Positions 18,400-26,408 of a stretch of 64,000 nucleotides of DNA are shown piece by piece. The notes under the pieces were generated by a model. It was given only the letters and a program-made list of their open reading frames with translations. It was not told the origin of the DNA and searched no databases. Every line of letters starts with the position of its first letter. The first letter of the stretch is position 1. The translations under genes were made by a program, and so were the position numbers. The stretch covers positions 124,001-188,000 of the forward strand of contig CALGJF010000009.1 of the NCBI GenBank assembly GCA_937914945.1, given 5' to 3'. Origin of the DNA: an uncultured Bacteroidales bacterium (GTDB taxonomy: Bacteria; Bacteroidota; Bacteroidia; Bacteroidales; Bacteroidaceae).

Positions 18400-19881
18400 A
18401 TGAAAAAGGTATTCAAATTCTTGTTTTTGGGCACACTTGTAGTTGCTACAAGCGGATTGGTGGCTGGATATACCACCTATAAGATATTTGCCAATGGTGG
18501 CGAAACCGTTGCTGCAAACGACACAACCCCTGCATCGTTTCTCACACAGGCATCGTTCTCAACGCCGGATGGCTTGCATCGCGTTGATTTAACCGATGCT
18601 GCCGATAAATCGGTACATGCGGTAGTGCATATAAAATCCACACAAAAGAGCAAAACGGCGGTTATACGTCGCGCTCCCGATATTTACGACTTCTTCTTTG
18701 GCGATGGTATGGGGCGCGAGCAGCGTGTGCAGACACAGCCGCGTGTAGGCTTTGGTTCGGGTGTTATTTTAAGCAACGATGGGTATATTGTTACAAATAA
18801 CCATGTTATAGACGGTGCCGATGAGATAACAGTAACATTGAACGATAACCGCACCTACCCGGCACGCCTTGTGGGTACCGACGAAAATACCGACCTTGCA
18901 CTTGTGAAGATTGAGGCCGATGACAGCCTGCCATTCCTCGTAGTAGGCGACAGCGACGATTTGAAAGTGGGTGAGTGGGTGCTGGCAGTGGGTAACCCCT
19001 TTAACCTCACATCTACCGTTACGGCAGGCATTGTAAGCGCAAAGGCACGTTCGCTTGGTGTGTATAACGGTGGTATAGAGTCCTTTATACAAACCGATGC
19101 TGCAATTAACCAAGGTAACAGCGGAGGTGCGCTTGTTAATGCCAAAGGTGAATTGGTGGGAATTAATGCGGTTCTTTCCTCGCCCACAGGTTCATACGCA
19201 GGCTATGGTTTTGCCATTCCCACATCAATAATGACAAAGGTGGTGAGCGACCTCAAAGAATTTGGTACAGTGCAACGTGCGGTATTGGGCATTGTAGGCG
19301 GTACCGTAACGGGTGAACTTGCCGAAAAAGAGGAACTTGGCACTGTGGATGGTGTATATGTATCGGATGTGGCAGAGGATGGTGCGGCACAGAAAGCCGG
19401 CATAGAAAAGGGCGACGTAATCATAGGTTTTAACGACAAAGCCATTAAAACCATGGCCGAATTGCAGGAGGCACTTGCAAAAACCGTTCCCGGAACCGAG
19501 GCCAAAGTGAAAGTAATGCGTGGCAAGAAGGAAAAAACCTTCAATGTGCTGCTCGTAAATATTCAAGGAGATACAAGTGTGGTGAAGAATATCGATCTTG
19601 ATATCCTTGGTGCCGAATTCAAACCACTCGACGATAAGGAGAAACAATTCTTCAAAGTTTCGCATGGCCTCAAAGTAACAAAAGTGGAAGATGGTCTTTT
19701 CGCCAAGCATGGAGTAAAGAAGGGAGTGGTGCTGCAAAAAGTGAACGGTGTGGCAATGCACAAGATAGACGATTTGCAGAAAGTGGTAAAGCAGGCAAAC
19801 AGTTCCACGGAGCCGGTACTCTTTATTTCGGGCCTTAATGCTGCGGGCAAACGTGTATTCTACTCGGTTCCATTGCAATAA
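18400..19881 (+). CDS. Periplasmic serine protease, HtrA/DegQ (Do) family
   Basis: Envelope quality-control protease and chaperone. 493 residues from the ATG at 18400 (MKKVFKFLFLGTLVVATSGL), which starts a signal peptide/anchor; a longer frame upstream lacks signal-like sequence. The trypsin-like domain shows the triad His135 (TNNHVIDGAD), Asp165 (DENTDLALVKI) and Ser241 (NQGNSGGALVN). Two PDZ domains follow, about 300-390 (VAEDGAAQKAGIEKGDVIIG) and 400-493. Its own promoter precedes it and a two-way terminator follows. Confidence 0.96.
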   Translation: MKKVFKFLFLGTLVVATSGLVAGYTTYKIFANGGETVAANDTTPASFLTQASFSTPDGLHRVDLTDAADKSVHAVVHIKSTQKSKTAVIRRAPDIYDFFFGDGMGREQRVQTQPRVGFGSGVILSNDGYIVTNNHVIDGADEITVTLNDNRTYPARLVGTDENTDLALVKIEADDSLPFLVVGDSDDLKVGEWVLAVGNPFNLTSTVTAGIVSAKARSLGVYNGGIESFIQTDAAINQGNSGGALVNAKGELVGINAVLSSPTGSYAGYGFAIPTSIMTKVVSDLKEFGTVQRAVLGIVGGTVTGELAEKEELGTVDGVYVSDVAEDGAAQKAGIEKGDVIIGFNDKAIKTMAELQEALAKTVPGTEAKVKVMRGKKEKTFNVLLVNIQGDTSVVKNIDLDILGAEFKPLDDKEKQFFKVSHGLKVTKVEDGLFAKHGVKKGVVLQKVNGVAMHKIDDLQKVVKQANSSTEPVLFISGLNAAGKRVFYSVPLQ

Positions 19882-19901
19882 TATTTTCAAGGTAAAATAT
19901 A

Positions 19902-19947
19902 AACAACGAGAAACGGCGTACTGAAAAGTACGCCGTTTCTCGTTGTT
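19902..19947. terminator. Two-way terminator between htrA-like and flavin reductase genes
   Basis: Perfect 21-bp stem (19902-19922 with 19927-19947) closed by a GAAA tetraloop, placed between two converging genes. One of the longest perfect hairpins in the window. Confidence 0.85.
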
Positions 19948-19960
19948 ATGGATATTCACT

Positions 19961-20521
19961 TTACTTCAACGCCTTGCCATCAGAGAAGGCATTTCCCACT
20001 TTCTCGCCCAGCGCAATGTAATGGTTATTGCAGGGGTCGTATGTTATGGGCTGTAATTTTGCCACATCTATTTTCCCATCTTTGTCGATGATGGATTCGT
20101 CTGCCGATACATTTACAATACGGCCAACCATGTGGCAGCTATCGTCGTCGTATGATACAAGCTCGCATTCCAATGTCATTGGCAGTTCGGCTATGATGGG
20201 CGCATTCACGTGCTGCGATTTTATGGCTGTAAAGCCTGCCTTTGCAAACTTGTCGGGCTCCTTGTTGCCTGTAACAATCCCCACATAGTCGCAAGCGTTC
20301 TTTTGCTTCATGGTGGCCATGCTCACCGTGAATGCTTTGGAGGCAAGGATATTCTTGGTCGTCTTGTGATTCTCCGACAGACAAATGCCTATCATATTGT
20401 CTGTGTATATGCCGCCCCATGCTGCATTCATTGCGTTGGGGATGCCGTTCTCGTCGTATGCAGCAATAATAAATACCGGCATTGGGTAGAGCCAGCTTTT
20501 TGTTCCGAAATCTTTTCTCAT
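19961..20521 (-). CDS. Flavin reductase-like (FMN-binding split-barrel) protein
   Basis: 186 residues, flavin reductase-like domain: KSWLYPMPVFIIAAYDENGIPNAMNAAW near the N-terminus is the substrate/FMN-binding strand pair, and VSMATMKQKNACDYVGIVTGN matches the following loop. Likely an FMN-binding reductase supplying reduced flavin or reducing an unknown substrate in the cytoplasm. Single gene, converging with the htrA-like gene. A TATCTTCG -7 box lies at 20551-20558. Confidence 0.88.
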   Translation of the reverse strand: MRKDFGTKSWLYPMPVFIIAAYDENGIPNAMNAAWGGIYTDNMIGICLSENHKTTKNILASKAFTVSMATMKQKNACDYVGIVTGNKEPDKFAKAGFTAIKSQHVNAPIIAELPMTLECELVSYDDDSCHMVGRIVNVSADESIIDKDGKIDVAKLQPITYDPCNNHYIALGEKVGNAFSDGKALK

Positions 20522-20550
20522 AATTTTAATTATAAATATAAATACTGATA

Positions 20551-20558
20551 CGAAGATA
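20551..20558 (-). promoter_or_regulatory. -7 box (TATCTTCG form) of the flavin reductase gene
   Basis: TATCTTCG on the minus strand, 29 nt ahead of the ATG. No clear -33 element. Confidence 0.4.
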
Positions 20559-20602
20559 ACAAAAGAAAGTACGCAACTGCTTATTGTGCCGTGAAATTTT
20601 TG

Positions 20603-20610
20603 TAATTTTG
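20603..20610 (+). promoter_or_regulatory. -7 box of the EamA transporter gene
   Basis: TAATTTTG, an exact TAnnTTTG match, 54 nt before the ATG at 20665. The nearest -33-like sequence (ATTG at 20583-20586) gives a short 16-bp spacer. Confidence 0.4.
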
Positions 20611-20664
20611 CAATCCTTATTCAATTCCCTTTTTGCACAAGGGAATTAATTGATTGAATTTATC

Positions 20665-21576
20665 ATGAAAAAGAGTGAAAATACAATGGTGGGACACATA
20701 GCTTGCTTTGTTGCCTATGTAATATTCGGGTTAAATATCATTGTAACCAAGGATATAATGGTAACGGGGGTTATATCCCCTATGGCACTTTTCTGCTTGC
20801 GCTCGCTCGGTGCCGGTATTCTTTTTTGGCTGTCATCGCTGTTTGTGCCTGCCGAGAAGATACTCCCAAGCGACTATATTAAAATATTTGCCGCATCGGT
20901 AACCGGTTTCTTCCTGACGCAAATTACATTCCTCGTCGGGATATCCGATATTACACCCATGGATTGCTCAATAATGACTTCATTATCGCCCATTTACACA
21001 ATGTTCATTGCAGCGGTGGTTTTGAAAGAACCGATAACGCTTAAAAAGGCCGGCGGTGTGTTGCTCAGTTTCATGGGAGTGCTGTTCTTGATATTTAACA
21101 GCGTCTCATCGGGCGGTGGTGCAGCCGAAACAAAGCCTATTGGTGTGTTTTTTATGTTTCTCAATGGTTTCTGTTTCTCGATATACCTTGGAGTATTCAA
21201 GCCTTTGATAATGCGATATTCGGTGGTAACATTCATGAAGTGGATTTTTCTCTTCTCCTCGCTCATGTCATTGCCGTTTGCGGGTGGCGAACTTCTGCGT
21301 GTAGATTATGATTCGCTACCTATTGACTTTATCGCCGAAATCTCGTATGCCATAGTATTTGCCACTTTCATATCTTACTTCCTTATTCCCATAGGGCAAA
21401 AACATCTGCGCCCCACATTGGTTAGCATGTACTCGTATATGCAGCCGATAGTAGCAACCACCATAAGCATCTGCATTGGCATGGACACGTTAGGGTGGAA
21501 AAAGGTGCTTGCTGCTGCCACCGTTTTTGCAGGAGTGCTGCTTGTAAACTACAGCCGTGCGGCAAAGCATCAATAA
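20665..21576 (+). CDS. EamA-family (DMT superfamily) transporter
   Basis: Inner-membrane metabolite or drug transporter of the 10-TM EamA family; substrate unknown. 303 residues from the ATG at 20665; the frame opens at a TTG five codons earlier, which is less likely. Two EamA halves: one about residues 8-145 (AYVIFGLNIIVTKDIM, MTSLSPIYTMFIAAVVLKEPITLKKAGGVLLSFMGV) and one about 158-298 (SYFLIPIGQKHLRPTLVSMYSYMQPIVA). Confidence 0.92.
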   Translation: MKKSENTMVGHIACFVAYVIFGLNIIVTKDIMVTGVISPMALFCLRSLGAGILFWLSSLFVPAEKILPSDYIKIFAASVTGFFLTQITFLVGISDITPMDCSIMTSLSPIYTMFIAAVVLKEPITLKKAGGVLLSFMGVLFLIFNSVSSGGGAAETKPIGVFFMFLNGFCFSIYLGVFKPLIMRYSVVTFMKWIFLFSSLMSLPFAGGELLRVDYDSLPIDFIAEISYAIVFATFISYFLIPIGQKHLRPTLVSMYSYMQPIVATTISICIGMDTLGWKKVLAAATVFAGVLLVNYSRAAKHQ

Positions 21577-21581
21577 ATTAT

Positions 21582-21612
21582 TTTGTTGTTTGTAATAAAA
21601 TCATTAACTTTA
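21582..21612 (+). promoter_or_regulatory. Promoter of the Pmp3-like gene
   Basis: TTTG at 21582-21585, a 19-bp spacer, and TAACTTTA at 21605-21612 (7 of 8 with TAnnTTTG). The leader to the ATG at 21635 is short, about 20 nt. Confidence 0.55.
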
Positions 21613-21634
21613 CCCAAACAAAACAAATATAACA

Positions 21635-21781
21635 ATGTCTTTATTTAGAGCAATTTTAGCAATCATTTTCCCGCCTTTGGCTGTTTTGGATAAAGGCTGC
21701 GGTTCTGTCCTGATAGTTTTTATTCTTACATTGTGTGGCTGGTTACCGGGCGTTATTGCCGCTTTGGTAATATTAAAGTAG
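21635..21781 (+). CDS. YqaE/Pmp3-family small membrane protein
   Basis: 48-residue proteolipid of the Pmp3/UPF0057 family. The core PPLAVLDKGCGSVLIVFILT followed by LCGWLPGVIAALVIL matches the family pattern: a first hydrophobic segment ending in FPPLAV, a short polar turn, and a second hydrophobic segment containing GWLPGxIxA. In yeast and plants the family affects membrane potential and salt tolerance; the bacterial role is unclear. Own promoter; the hypothetical gene downstream starts 21 bp after its stop and may be co-transcribed. Confidence 0.88.
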   Translation: MSLFRAILAIIFPPLAVLDKGCGSVLIVFILTLCGWLPGVIAALVILK

Positions 21782-21802
21782 AATTAATTGACAGATTGAT
21801 AA

Positions 21803-22378
21803 ATGAGTACCATTCCAAAAGATATATCGGAATATCTATTGTCGTTTGAAAACAGAGTGAACGAAGAGCTTGTTAAACTATGTTCATCGTATATTAAGAT
21901 AGACGGAATCCTTCCCTCGTCGCAGGATGTTGAAAAACGATGGGCCGAGCTTGCTCCTGAATATATGTCTGATGCCGTACCGCTTATAAGCGACTATCCC
22001 ACGGTTTCCATTGCATGGGCAGGATATGTCGGCATGGCGGTTGCTCACGATTGGGACGATGATTGGAGTATCTACCACGACCGCCCTTATACGCAATTTT
22101 ATGGCAGCCGCGGCTTTGACGACCTCGACGAGAATATACTTGTAAATATTCTTCGCCTTCCGCTCGATTCAAAGGAGGCAACCGATATAGAGGCCATGAT
22201 GCGCCGTCTGTCGCAAAAGGCATTGACTATTTTGCGCCACGAAAATATTGAACCGCAAAGCCGTACTGCCTTTTATGCATATTCGCGCGTGCTCAATGTA
22301 ATGTACCGCCTGGGAGCGTCAATGCAGCTGCTACGCATGGGGTATGTGTGCCGAAAGGTAAACCTTCCACTTTGTTGA
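21803..22378 (+). CDS. Hypothetical protein (191 aa)
   Basis: No family recognised. Soluble 191-residue protein without signal peptide or TM segment. Notable parts are an aromatic, acidic stretch VAHDWDDDWSIYHDRPYTQFYG (about residues 80-101) and a helical C-terminal half (EAMMRRLSQKALTILRHENIE). It starts 21 bp after the Pmp3-like gene and ends 7 bp before the HD-domain gene, so the three probably form one transcript. Confidence 0.8.
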   Translation: MSTIPKDISEYLLSFENRVNEELVKLCSSYIKIDGILPSSQDVEKRWAELAPEYMSDAVPLISDYPTVSIAWAGYVGMAVAHDWDDDWSIYHDRPYTQFYGSRGFDDLDENILVNILRLPLDSKEATDIEAMMRRLSQKALTILRHENIEPQSRTAFYAYSRVLNVMYRLGASMQLLRMGYVCRKVNLPLC

Positions 22379-22385
22379 TTGAACC

Positions 22386-23006
22386 ATGGAGAATCTACTG
22401 CAAAAAGCGATAAATATAGCCACCGAAGCGCATCGCGGCCAAGTTGACAAAGCCGGTGTGCCATATATAGAACATGCACTGCGTGTTATGGCGGCTGGTG
22501 TTACCGAGGACGAAAAGATTGTGGGGGCATTGCACGATGTGGTTGAAGATACCGCTTGGACCTTTGAGGCGCTTGCTGCCGAGGGCTTTCCCCGACACAT
22601 AATAACAGCCCTGCGCCATATAACAAAACGGCCCGGTGAGCCCTATGAAAAATTCATTGCACGCGTAAAAAAGAATCCCTTGGCCACTGCTGTAAAACTA
22701 CACGACCTTACCGACAATATGGATATACGCCGCCTGCCGTATCTTTCCGATAAGGATATAAAACGCCTGAAACGCTATTTGAAGGCATACAAGCGGCTGA
22801 CAGACGAGCCTGTCTATTCGCAAGAGGCAGCGAAGGCCGAATTCCCCAACGCCTTCAAGCCGTGGGAAGAGGCCGAAGATGCTGCATTGCGCGATTTTGT
22901 GGCCGAGCAACTATCATACGACGACATTGCGGAACACTTTCAGCGCAAGCGCGGTGCAATAATCAGTCGTATAAAGCATCTTAAATTGGATGGCGATAAA
23001 GAGTAG
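22386..23006 (+). CDS. HD-domain phosphohydrolase with C-terminal helix-turn-helix-like domain
   Basis: 206 residues. Residues 1-140 are an HD domain of the RelA/SpoT-hydrolase or (p)ppGpp-hydrolase (Mesh1) type: H30 in YIEHALRV, H50-D51 in GALHDVVEDT, and D107 in KLHDLTDNMD. Likely hydrolyses a nucleotide or related phosphate ester in the cytoplasm. Residues 158-202 (KPWEEAEDAALRDF, then YDDIAEHFQRKRGAIISRIK) look like a small three-helix HTH module of the kind found at the ends of helicases and nucleases. No synthetase, TGS or ACT domain is present, so it is not a full RelA/SpoT protein. Confidence 0.82.
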   Translation: MENLLQKAINIATEAHRGQVDKAGVPYIEHALRVMAAGVTEDEKIVGALHDVVEDTAWTFEALAAEGFPRHIITALRHITKRPGEPYEKFIARVKKNPLATAVKLHDLTDNMDIRRLPYLSDKDIKRLKRYLKAYKRLTDEPVYSQEAAKAEFPNAFKPWEEAEDAALRDFVAEQLSYDDIAEHFQRKRGAIISRIKHLKLDGDKE

Positions 23007-23051
23007 GGTGGTTGAAATGTTGAGAATCATGCGCAAAAAGAAGATAAACAA

Positions 23052-23082
23052 TTTGTATTCTTAAAAAGAATATTTAACTTTG
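23052..23082 (+). promoter_or_regulatory. Promoter of galE
   Basis: TTTG at 23052-23055, 19-bp spacer, TAACTTTG at 23075-23082: exact matches to both Bacteroides elements, 88 nt before the galE ATG. Confidence 0.7.
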
Positions 23083-23170
23083 TCTCGAACCAAGCATTTT
23101 ATAGAAACTGCAATAACTGACAATAATCAGGTTTAGAATATAAAATCACAACCAATAAAACCAAAATAAA

Positions 23171-24187
23171 ATGAAAATTCTATTAACCGGTGGTGCGGGC
23201 TTTATCGGAAGCCACACCTTGATCGAGCTCACCGAAGCCGGTCACGAAGCAGTAGTAGTAGACAATCTCGACAATTCCTCTCCCATTTCGTTGAAACGCG
23301 TTGCCAAAATCATTGGTAAGGAGGTTCCCTTCTACAAGGTGGATATACGCGACCGCGAAGGCTTGCAGAAAGTTTTTGACGAGCACAAATTCGATGCTTG
23401 TATTCACTTTGCCGGCCTCAAGGCTGTGGGTGAAAGTTGTGCTAAACCCCTTGAATATTACGAGAACAACATGAACGGTACATTCGTGCTTGTTGATGTA
23501 ATGCGCAAGAATGGTTGCAAGAATATGATATTCTCTTCAAGTGCAACCGTGTATGGCGACCCCGCTATCATCCCCATTACCGAGGAGTGCCCCAAAGGTC
23601 ATTGCACCAACCCCTACGGTCAGACAAAATCAATGCTCGAGGAGGTTCTTATGGATATTCAGAAGGCCGACAATGAGTGGAACATTGTATTGTTGCGCTA
23701 TTTTAATCCTATCGGTGCCCACAAGAGTGGTACAATAGGCGAGAATCCCAATGGTATCCCCAACAACCTTATGCCTTACATAACCCAGACAGCAGTGGGC
23801 AAACGCGCCGAGCTTGGTGTGTTTGGCGACGACTACGATACACACGATGGTACAGGTGTACGCGACTATATCCACGTTGTCGATTTGGCTCGCGCACACG
23901 TAGCAGCATTGAAGGCTATCGTTGCAAACAAGGGTATTGCCATCTATAATATCGGTACAGGCCATGGCTACTCTGTATTGGATGTTGTAAAGGCGTTTGA
24001 GAAAGCAAACGGTGTTCCCGTTCCCTATGCAATCAAACCTCGTCGTCCGGGTGATATAGCTACATGCTATTGCAACCCTGCCAAGGCCGAAGCCGAACTC
24101 GGTTGGAAGGCTCAATTCGGTATCGAGGAGATGTGCCGCGATAGTTGGAATTGGCAGAAGAACAATCCCAACGGATTCGAGGAGTAA
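23171..24187 (+). CDS. galE: UDP-glucose 4-epimerase
   Basis: Interconverts UDP-glucose and UDP-galactose using bound NAD; feeds galactose catabolism and envelope polysaccharide synthesis. 338 residues, standard for GalE. N-terminal Rossmann motif GGAGFIGSH (positions 7-15), FSSSATVYG with the catalytic Ser, YGQTK with the catalytic Tyr/Lys (YxxxK), and LLRYFNPIGAH are present. Single gene with its own promoter and terminator; no galK or galT nearby. Confidence 0.96.
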   Translation: MKILLTGGAGFIGSHTLIELTEAGHEAVVVDNLDNSSPISLKRVAKIIGKEVPFYKVDIRDREGLQKVFDEHKFDACIHFAGLKAVGESCAKPLEYYENNMNGTFVLVDVMRKNGCKNMIFSSSATVYGDPAIIPITEECPKGHCTNPYGQTKSMLEEVLMDIQKADNEWNIVLLRYFNPIGAHKSGTIGENPNGIPNNLMPYITQTAVGKRAELGVFGDDYDTHDGTGVRDYIHVVDLARAHVAALKAIVANKGIAIYNIGTGHGYSVLDVVKAFEKANGVPVPYAIKPRRPGDIATCYCNPAKAEAELGWKAQFGIEEMCRDSWNWQKNNPNGFEE

Positions 24188-24215
24188 TATTTACAGAAAC
24201 AGAATCATTTATATT

Positions 24216-24249
24216 AAGGTGAGCGAAGTTGTTTCGCTCACCTTTTTTT
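24216..24249 (+). terminator. Terminator of galE
   Basis: Twelve-base-pair stem (24216-24227 with 24233-24244) and a 5-nt loop, followed by seven T residues. Confidence 0.88.
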
Positions 24250-24373
24250 ATATCATGTTACTTGCTGTTTATCTCTATCGGTCCATTTTCAATTATAAAA
24301 TTTCATTATCAGATATGACATGAATATTTAACAATATTTAACATTCCGGGGGGGTAAATTCACTATGTTAATA

Positions 24374-24381
24374 TATCTTTG
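24374..24381 (+). promoter_or_regulatory. -7 box of the BspA-like gene, with an upstream G7 tract
   Basis: TATCTTTG, an exact TAnnTTTG match, 42 nt before the ATG. A run of seven G residues at 24348-24354 ends 19 bp upstream, where the -33 element would be; no TTTG is present there. Confidence 0.5.
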
Positions 24382-24422
24382 CAACTCTTTTATAAAAAGG
24401 TATTTACTAAACAAATAACATA

Positions 24423-26135
24423 ATGAAAAACATTAAATTATTACTCTCTTTTCTCCTTATATTATTTACTGTTTCATTGCATTCGCAAAATGCCGAATAT
24501 AACGAAGAGGCGCTCATTAAAGACGGCTACCGTACAGGCAGCGATTTGAATATTGAGGGAAATTCTGTGCTGAGTAATGGTGGCGAAGTTGATAAAAATG
24601 GCAGTAATAAATATTGTGGTGATATATTCATCCCCGAAGGGATAACAACGCTTGAGAAAAGCGGCGATGGAGCTGGTGAAGGTTCTTTCCAATATTCATA
24701 TATAACAACTGCCACGTTGCCATCATCCGTTACAACCATTGAAACTGCCGCATTTGCCGATTGTATTTATCTGTCAAATATTTATATAGATGATGATAAT
24801 GAAAAATACTTTGATCACGATGGAGTGGTGTATGAATGGTTGAAAAAAGATGAATCAGACCCGTTTAACCCCGAAAAAAATGAATTTCAATTGATAGCAG
24901 TTCCGGGAGCTAAAATAAATGTAACAATTCTGGAAGGAACCACATCCATCGGACCCTGTGCTTTGGATGGTTGCAGCAAAATAACAGCTGTTGTAATTCC
25001 GGCAACCGTTACCGCAATTCATCAGTATGCATTCACCGGAACAAAATTAACTTCGCTCACATGCATGGGAACGACACCGCCTGTTGTGTATGGAAAATAT
25101 GACGATTGGGGTTGGTGGGATAGAAATCCAACATCGCATGGTCTTTATAATTTAGGTGTGGAGGTAATAAAAGTGCCTTTTGGGTGCATAGATGAATATT
25201 CAAATGCAAATCGTTGGGATGATTATGCCGGCAAAATTACACAGATGCCCGAAGTAGAGGAGACACCACAAGTAACCTATGTTCAGCATGTTGAAAAGAT
25301 TATTCTTCGTGACAGCGAGAACTATACAAGAGCAGATGCGCACACTATTGGTGATGAAATTAGGAGAGAGGAAAATGAAGATGGTTTGAACACTACAATA
25401 GATATATATTATTCATCGGCTGCCACATATGAACGTACATTTAAGAACGACAAATGGCAGGCACTGTATGCTCCATTCGTTATTAAATACAGAGATTATC
25501 GCACCGATTTGCTTGAGGTAGCCGAGATTAAACGTGTAACAGAATATGTGGATGCTGATAATAATATAACATTCTTCTATCTCACTGCCGAAGTATTAGA
25601 TGAGGGCGACGAGATTCCTGCCCATACTCCATGTGTTGTGCGTTCTATTGTTGCAAACGAAGCCGGTGTAGGCCGCGACATAGATTTATTCAAGGGCGTA
25701 GATAGTCATACGGAGCCACGCGTTCTTCAGCCCGCTCAAACAAGCACAATGGTGCTTACATCGAGCAATGGTAATCAATATAATCTGGTTGGGCAATACA
25801 CAAAACGCACGACGGGCGAAATTAGAACCGATGATTATATAGATGATAAAGATATATATGCAATGTCGGGTGGTGCATTAAAAAAAGCCGGCAACGATAA
25901 TGTAACACTTGGTGCATATCGTTGGTACCTCACAATAGAGCCGTCGCAAGCAAATGCTGCTATGGTATTTAAGTTTGGGAAATTCCAAAACCCTGGTACA
26001 ACTACCATTGAGAATGTGATTGTGGATGTGGTATATGAGGATGATAAATACTACGACCTTAGCGGGCGCGTTGTGGAGAATCCTCAAAGGGGCATTTACA
26101 TACGCAATGGCAAGAAGATTTACTACAACAAATAA
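24423..26135 (+). CDS. BspA-type leucine-rich-repeat surface protein
   Basis: Exported 570-residue protein, signal peptide MKNIKLLLSFLLILFTVSLHSQ. Residues about 70-215 contain a few LRR_5/BspA repeats (TATLPSSVTTIETAAFADCI, VVIPATVTAIHQYAFTGTKL). The middle (about 280-520) is a beta-rich domain often found behind such repeats in Bacteroidales. The end (YYDLSGRVVENPQRGIYIRN) is the common C-terminal tail of secreted Prevotella/Bacteroides proteins. Family members bind host proteins or cells, but a specific ligand cannot be inferred. A 56-residue peptide gene follows 26 bp downstream. Confidence 0.85.
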   Translation: MKNIKLLLSFLLILFTVSLHSQNAEYNEEALIKDGYRTGSDLNIEGNSVLSNGGEVDKNGSNKYCGDIFIPEGITTLEKSGDGAGEGSFQYSYITTATLPSSVTTIETAAFADCIYLSNIYIDDDNEKYFDHDGVVYEWLKKDESDPFNPEKNEFQLIAVPGAKINVTILEGTTSIGPCALDGCSKITAVVIPATVTAIHQYAFTGTKLTSLTCMGTTPPVVYGKYDDWGWWDRNPTSHGLYNLGVEVIKVPFGCIDEYSNANRWDDYAGKITQMPEVEETPQVTYVQHVEKIILRDSENYTRADAHTIGDEIRREENEDGLNTTIDIYYSSAATYERTFKNDKWQALYAPFVIKYRDYRTDLLEVAEIKRVTEYVDADNNITFFYLTAEVLDEGDEIPAHTPCVVRSIVANEAGVGRDIDLFKGVDSHTEPRVLQPAQTSTMVLTSSNGNQYNLVGQYTKRTTGEIRTDDYIDDKDIYAMSGGALKKAGNDNVTLGAYRWYLTIEPSQANAAMVFKFGKFQNPGTTTIENVIVDVVYEDDKYYDLSGRVVENPQRGIYIRNGKKIYYNK

Positions 26136-26161
26136 AAACAACAAAGAAAAAACACTGCACA

Positions 26162-26332
26162 ATGAAGAAGAAATATATTATACCTATTATTGATATAACA
26201 GATTATTCACCCGGCCCTGTAATGGGTGCAGAATTCTCCATTTTGGAGGGTGGTGAAGAGGACGAAGGCTTTGATAGCGAGGAGTATGTGGGCTCGTGGG
26301 GCGATATTTGGGGGAGTCTCAATGATGAATAA
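26162..26332 (+). CDS. Small acidic peptide (56 aa), unrecognised
   Basis: Begins MKKKYIIPIIDITDYSPGPV, then becomes acidic and Gly/Trp-rich (EGGEEDEGFDSEEY) and ends in NDE. Good start context and a position between the BspA-like gene (26 bp upstream) and a terminator suggest a real gene co-transcribed with it. The MKKxYxxP opening resembles a group of short uncharacterised Bacteroidales proteins; that is recollection of a pattern, not a search. No cleavage site or modification enzyme is nearby, so a peptide-natural-product role is not supported. Confidence 0.6.
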   Translation: MKKKYIIPIIDITDYSPGPVMGAEFSILEGGEEDEGFDSEEYVGSWGDIWGSLNDE

Positions 26333-26346
26333 ATAACCGTGTATAT

Positions 26347-26393
26347 AATAAAATCAGCGAGGTCGTTTATACAAACACCTCGCTGATTTTATT
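26347..26393. terminator. Two-way terminator after the small peptide gene
   Basis: Perfect 17-bp arms at 26347-26363 and 26377-26393; the 13-nt loop can extend the stem by GTTT/AAAC. It lies between the converging peptide gene and the aminotransferase gene. Confidence 0.85.
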
Positions 26394-26408
26394 ATTGTAT
26401 CTTGTTCT

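Noticed and set aside
24301..24422. Invertible promoter ahead of the BspA-like gene
   Set aside because: No inverted repeats flank the promoter and no recombinase gene is near.
26162..26332. Small peptide as a modified-peptide precursor
   Set aside because: No modification enzyme, protease or dedicated exporter lies next to it.
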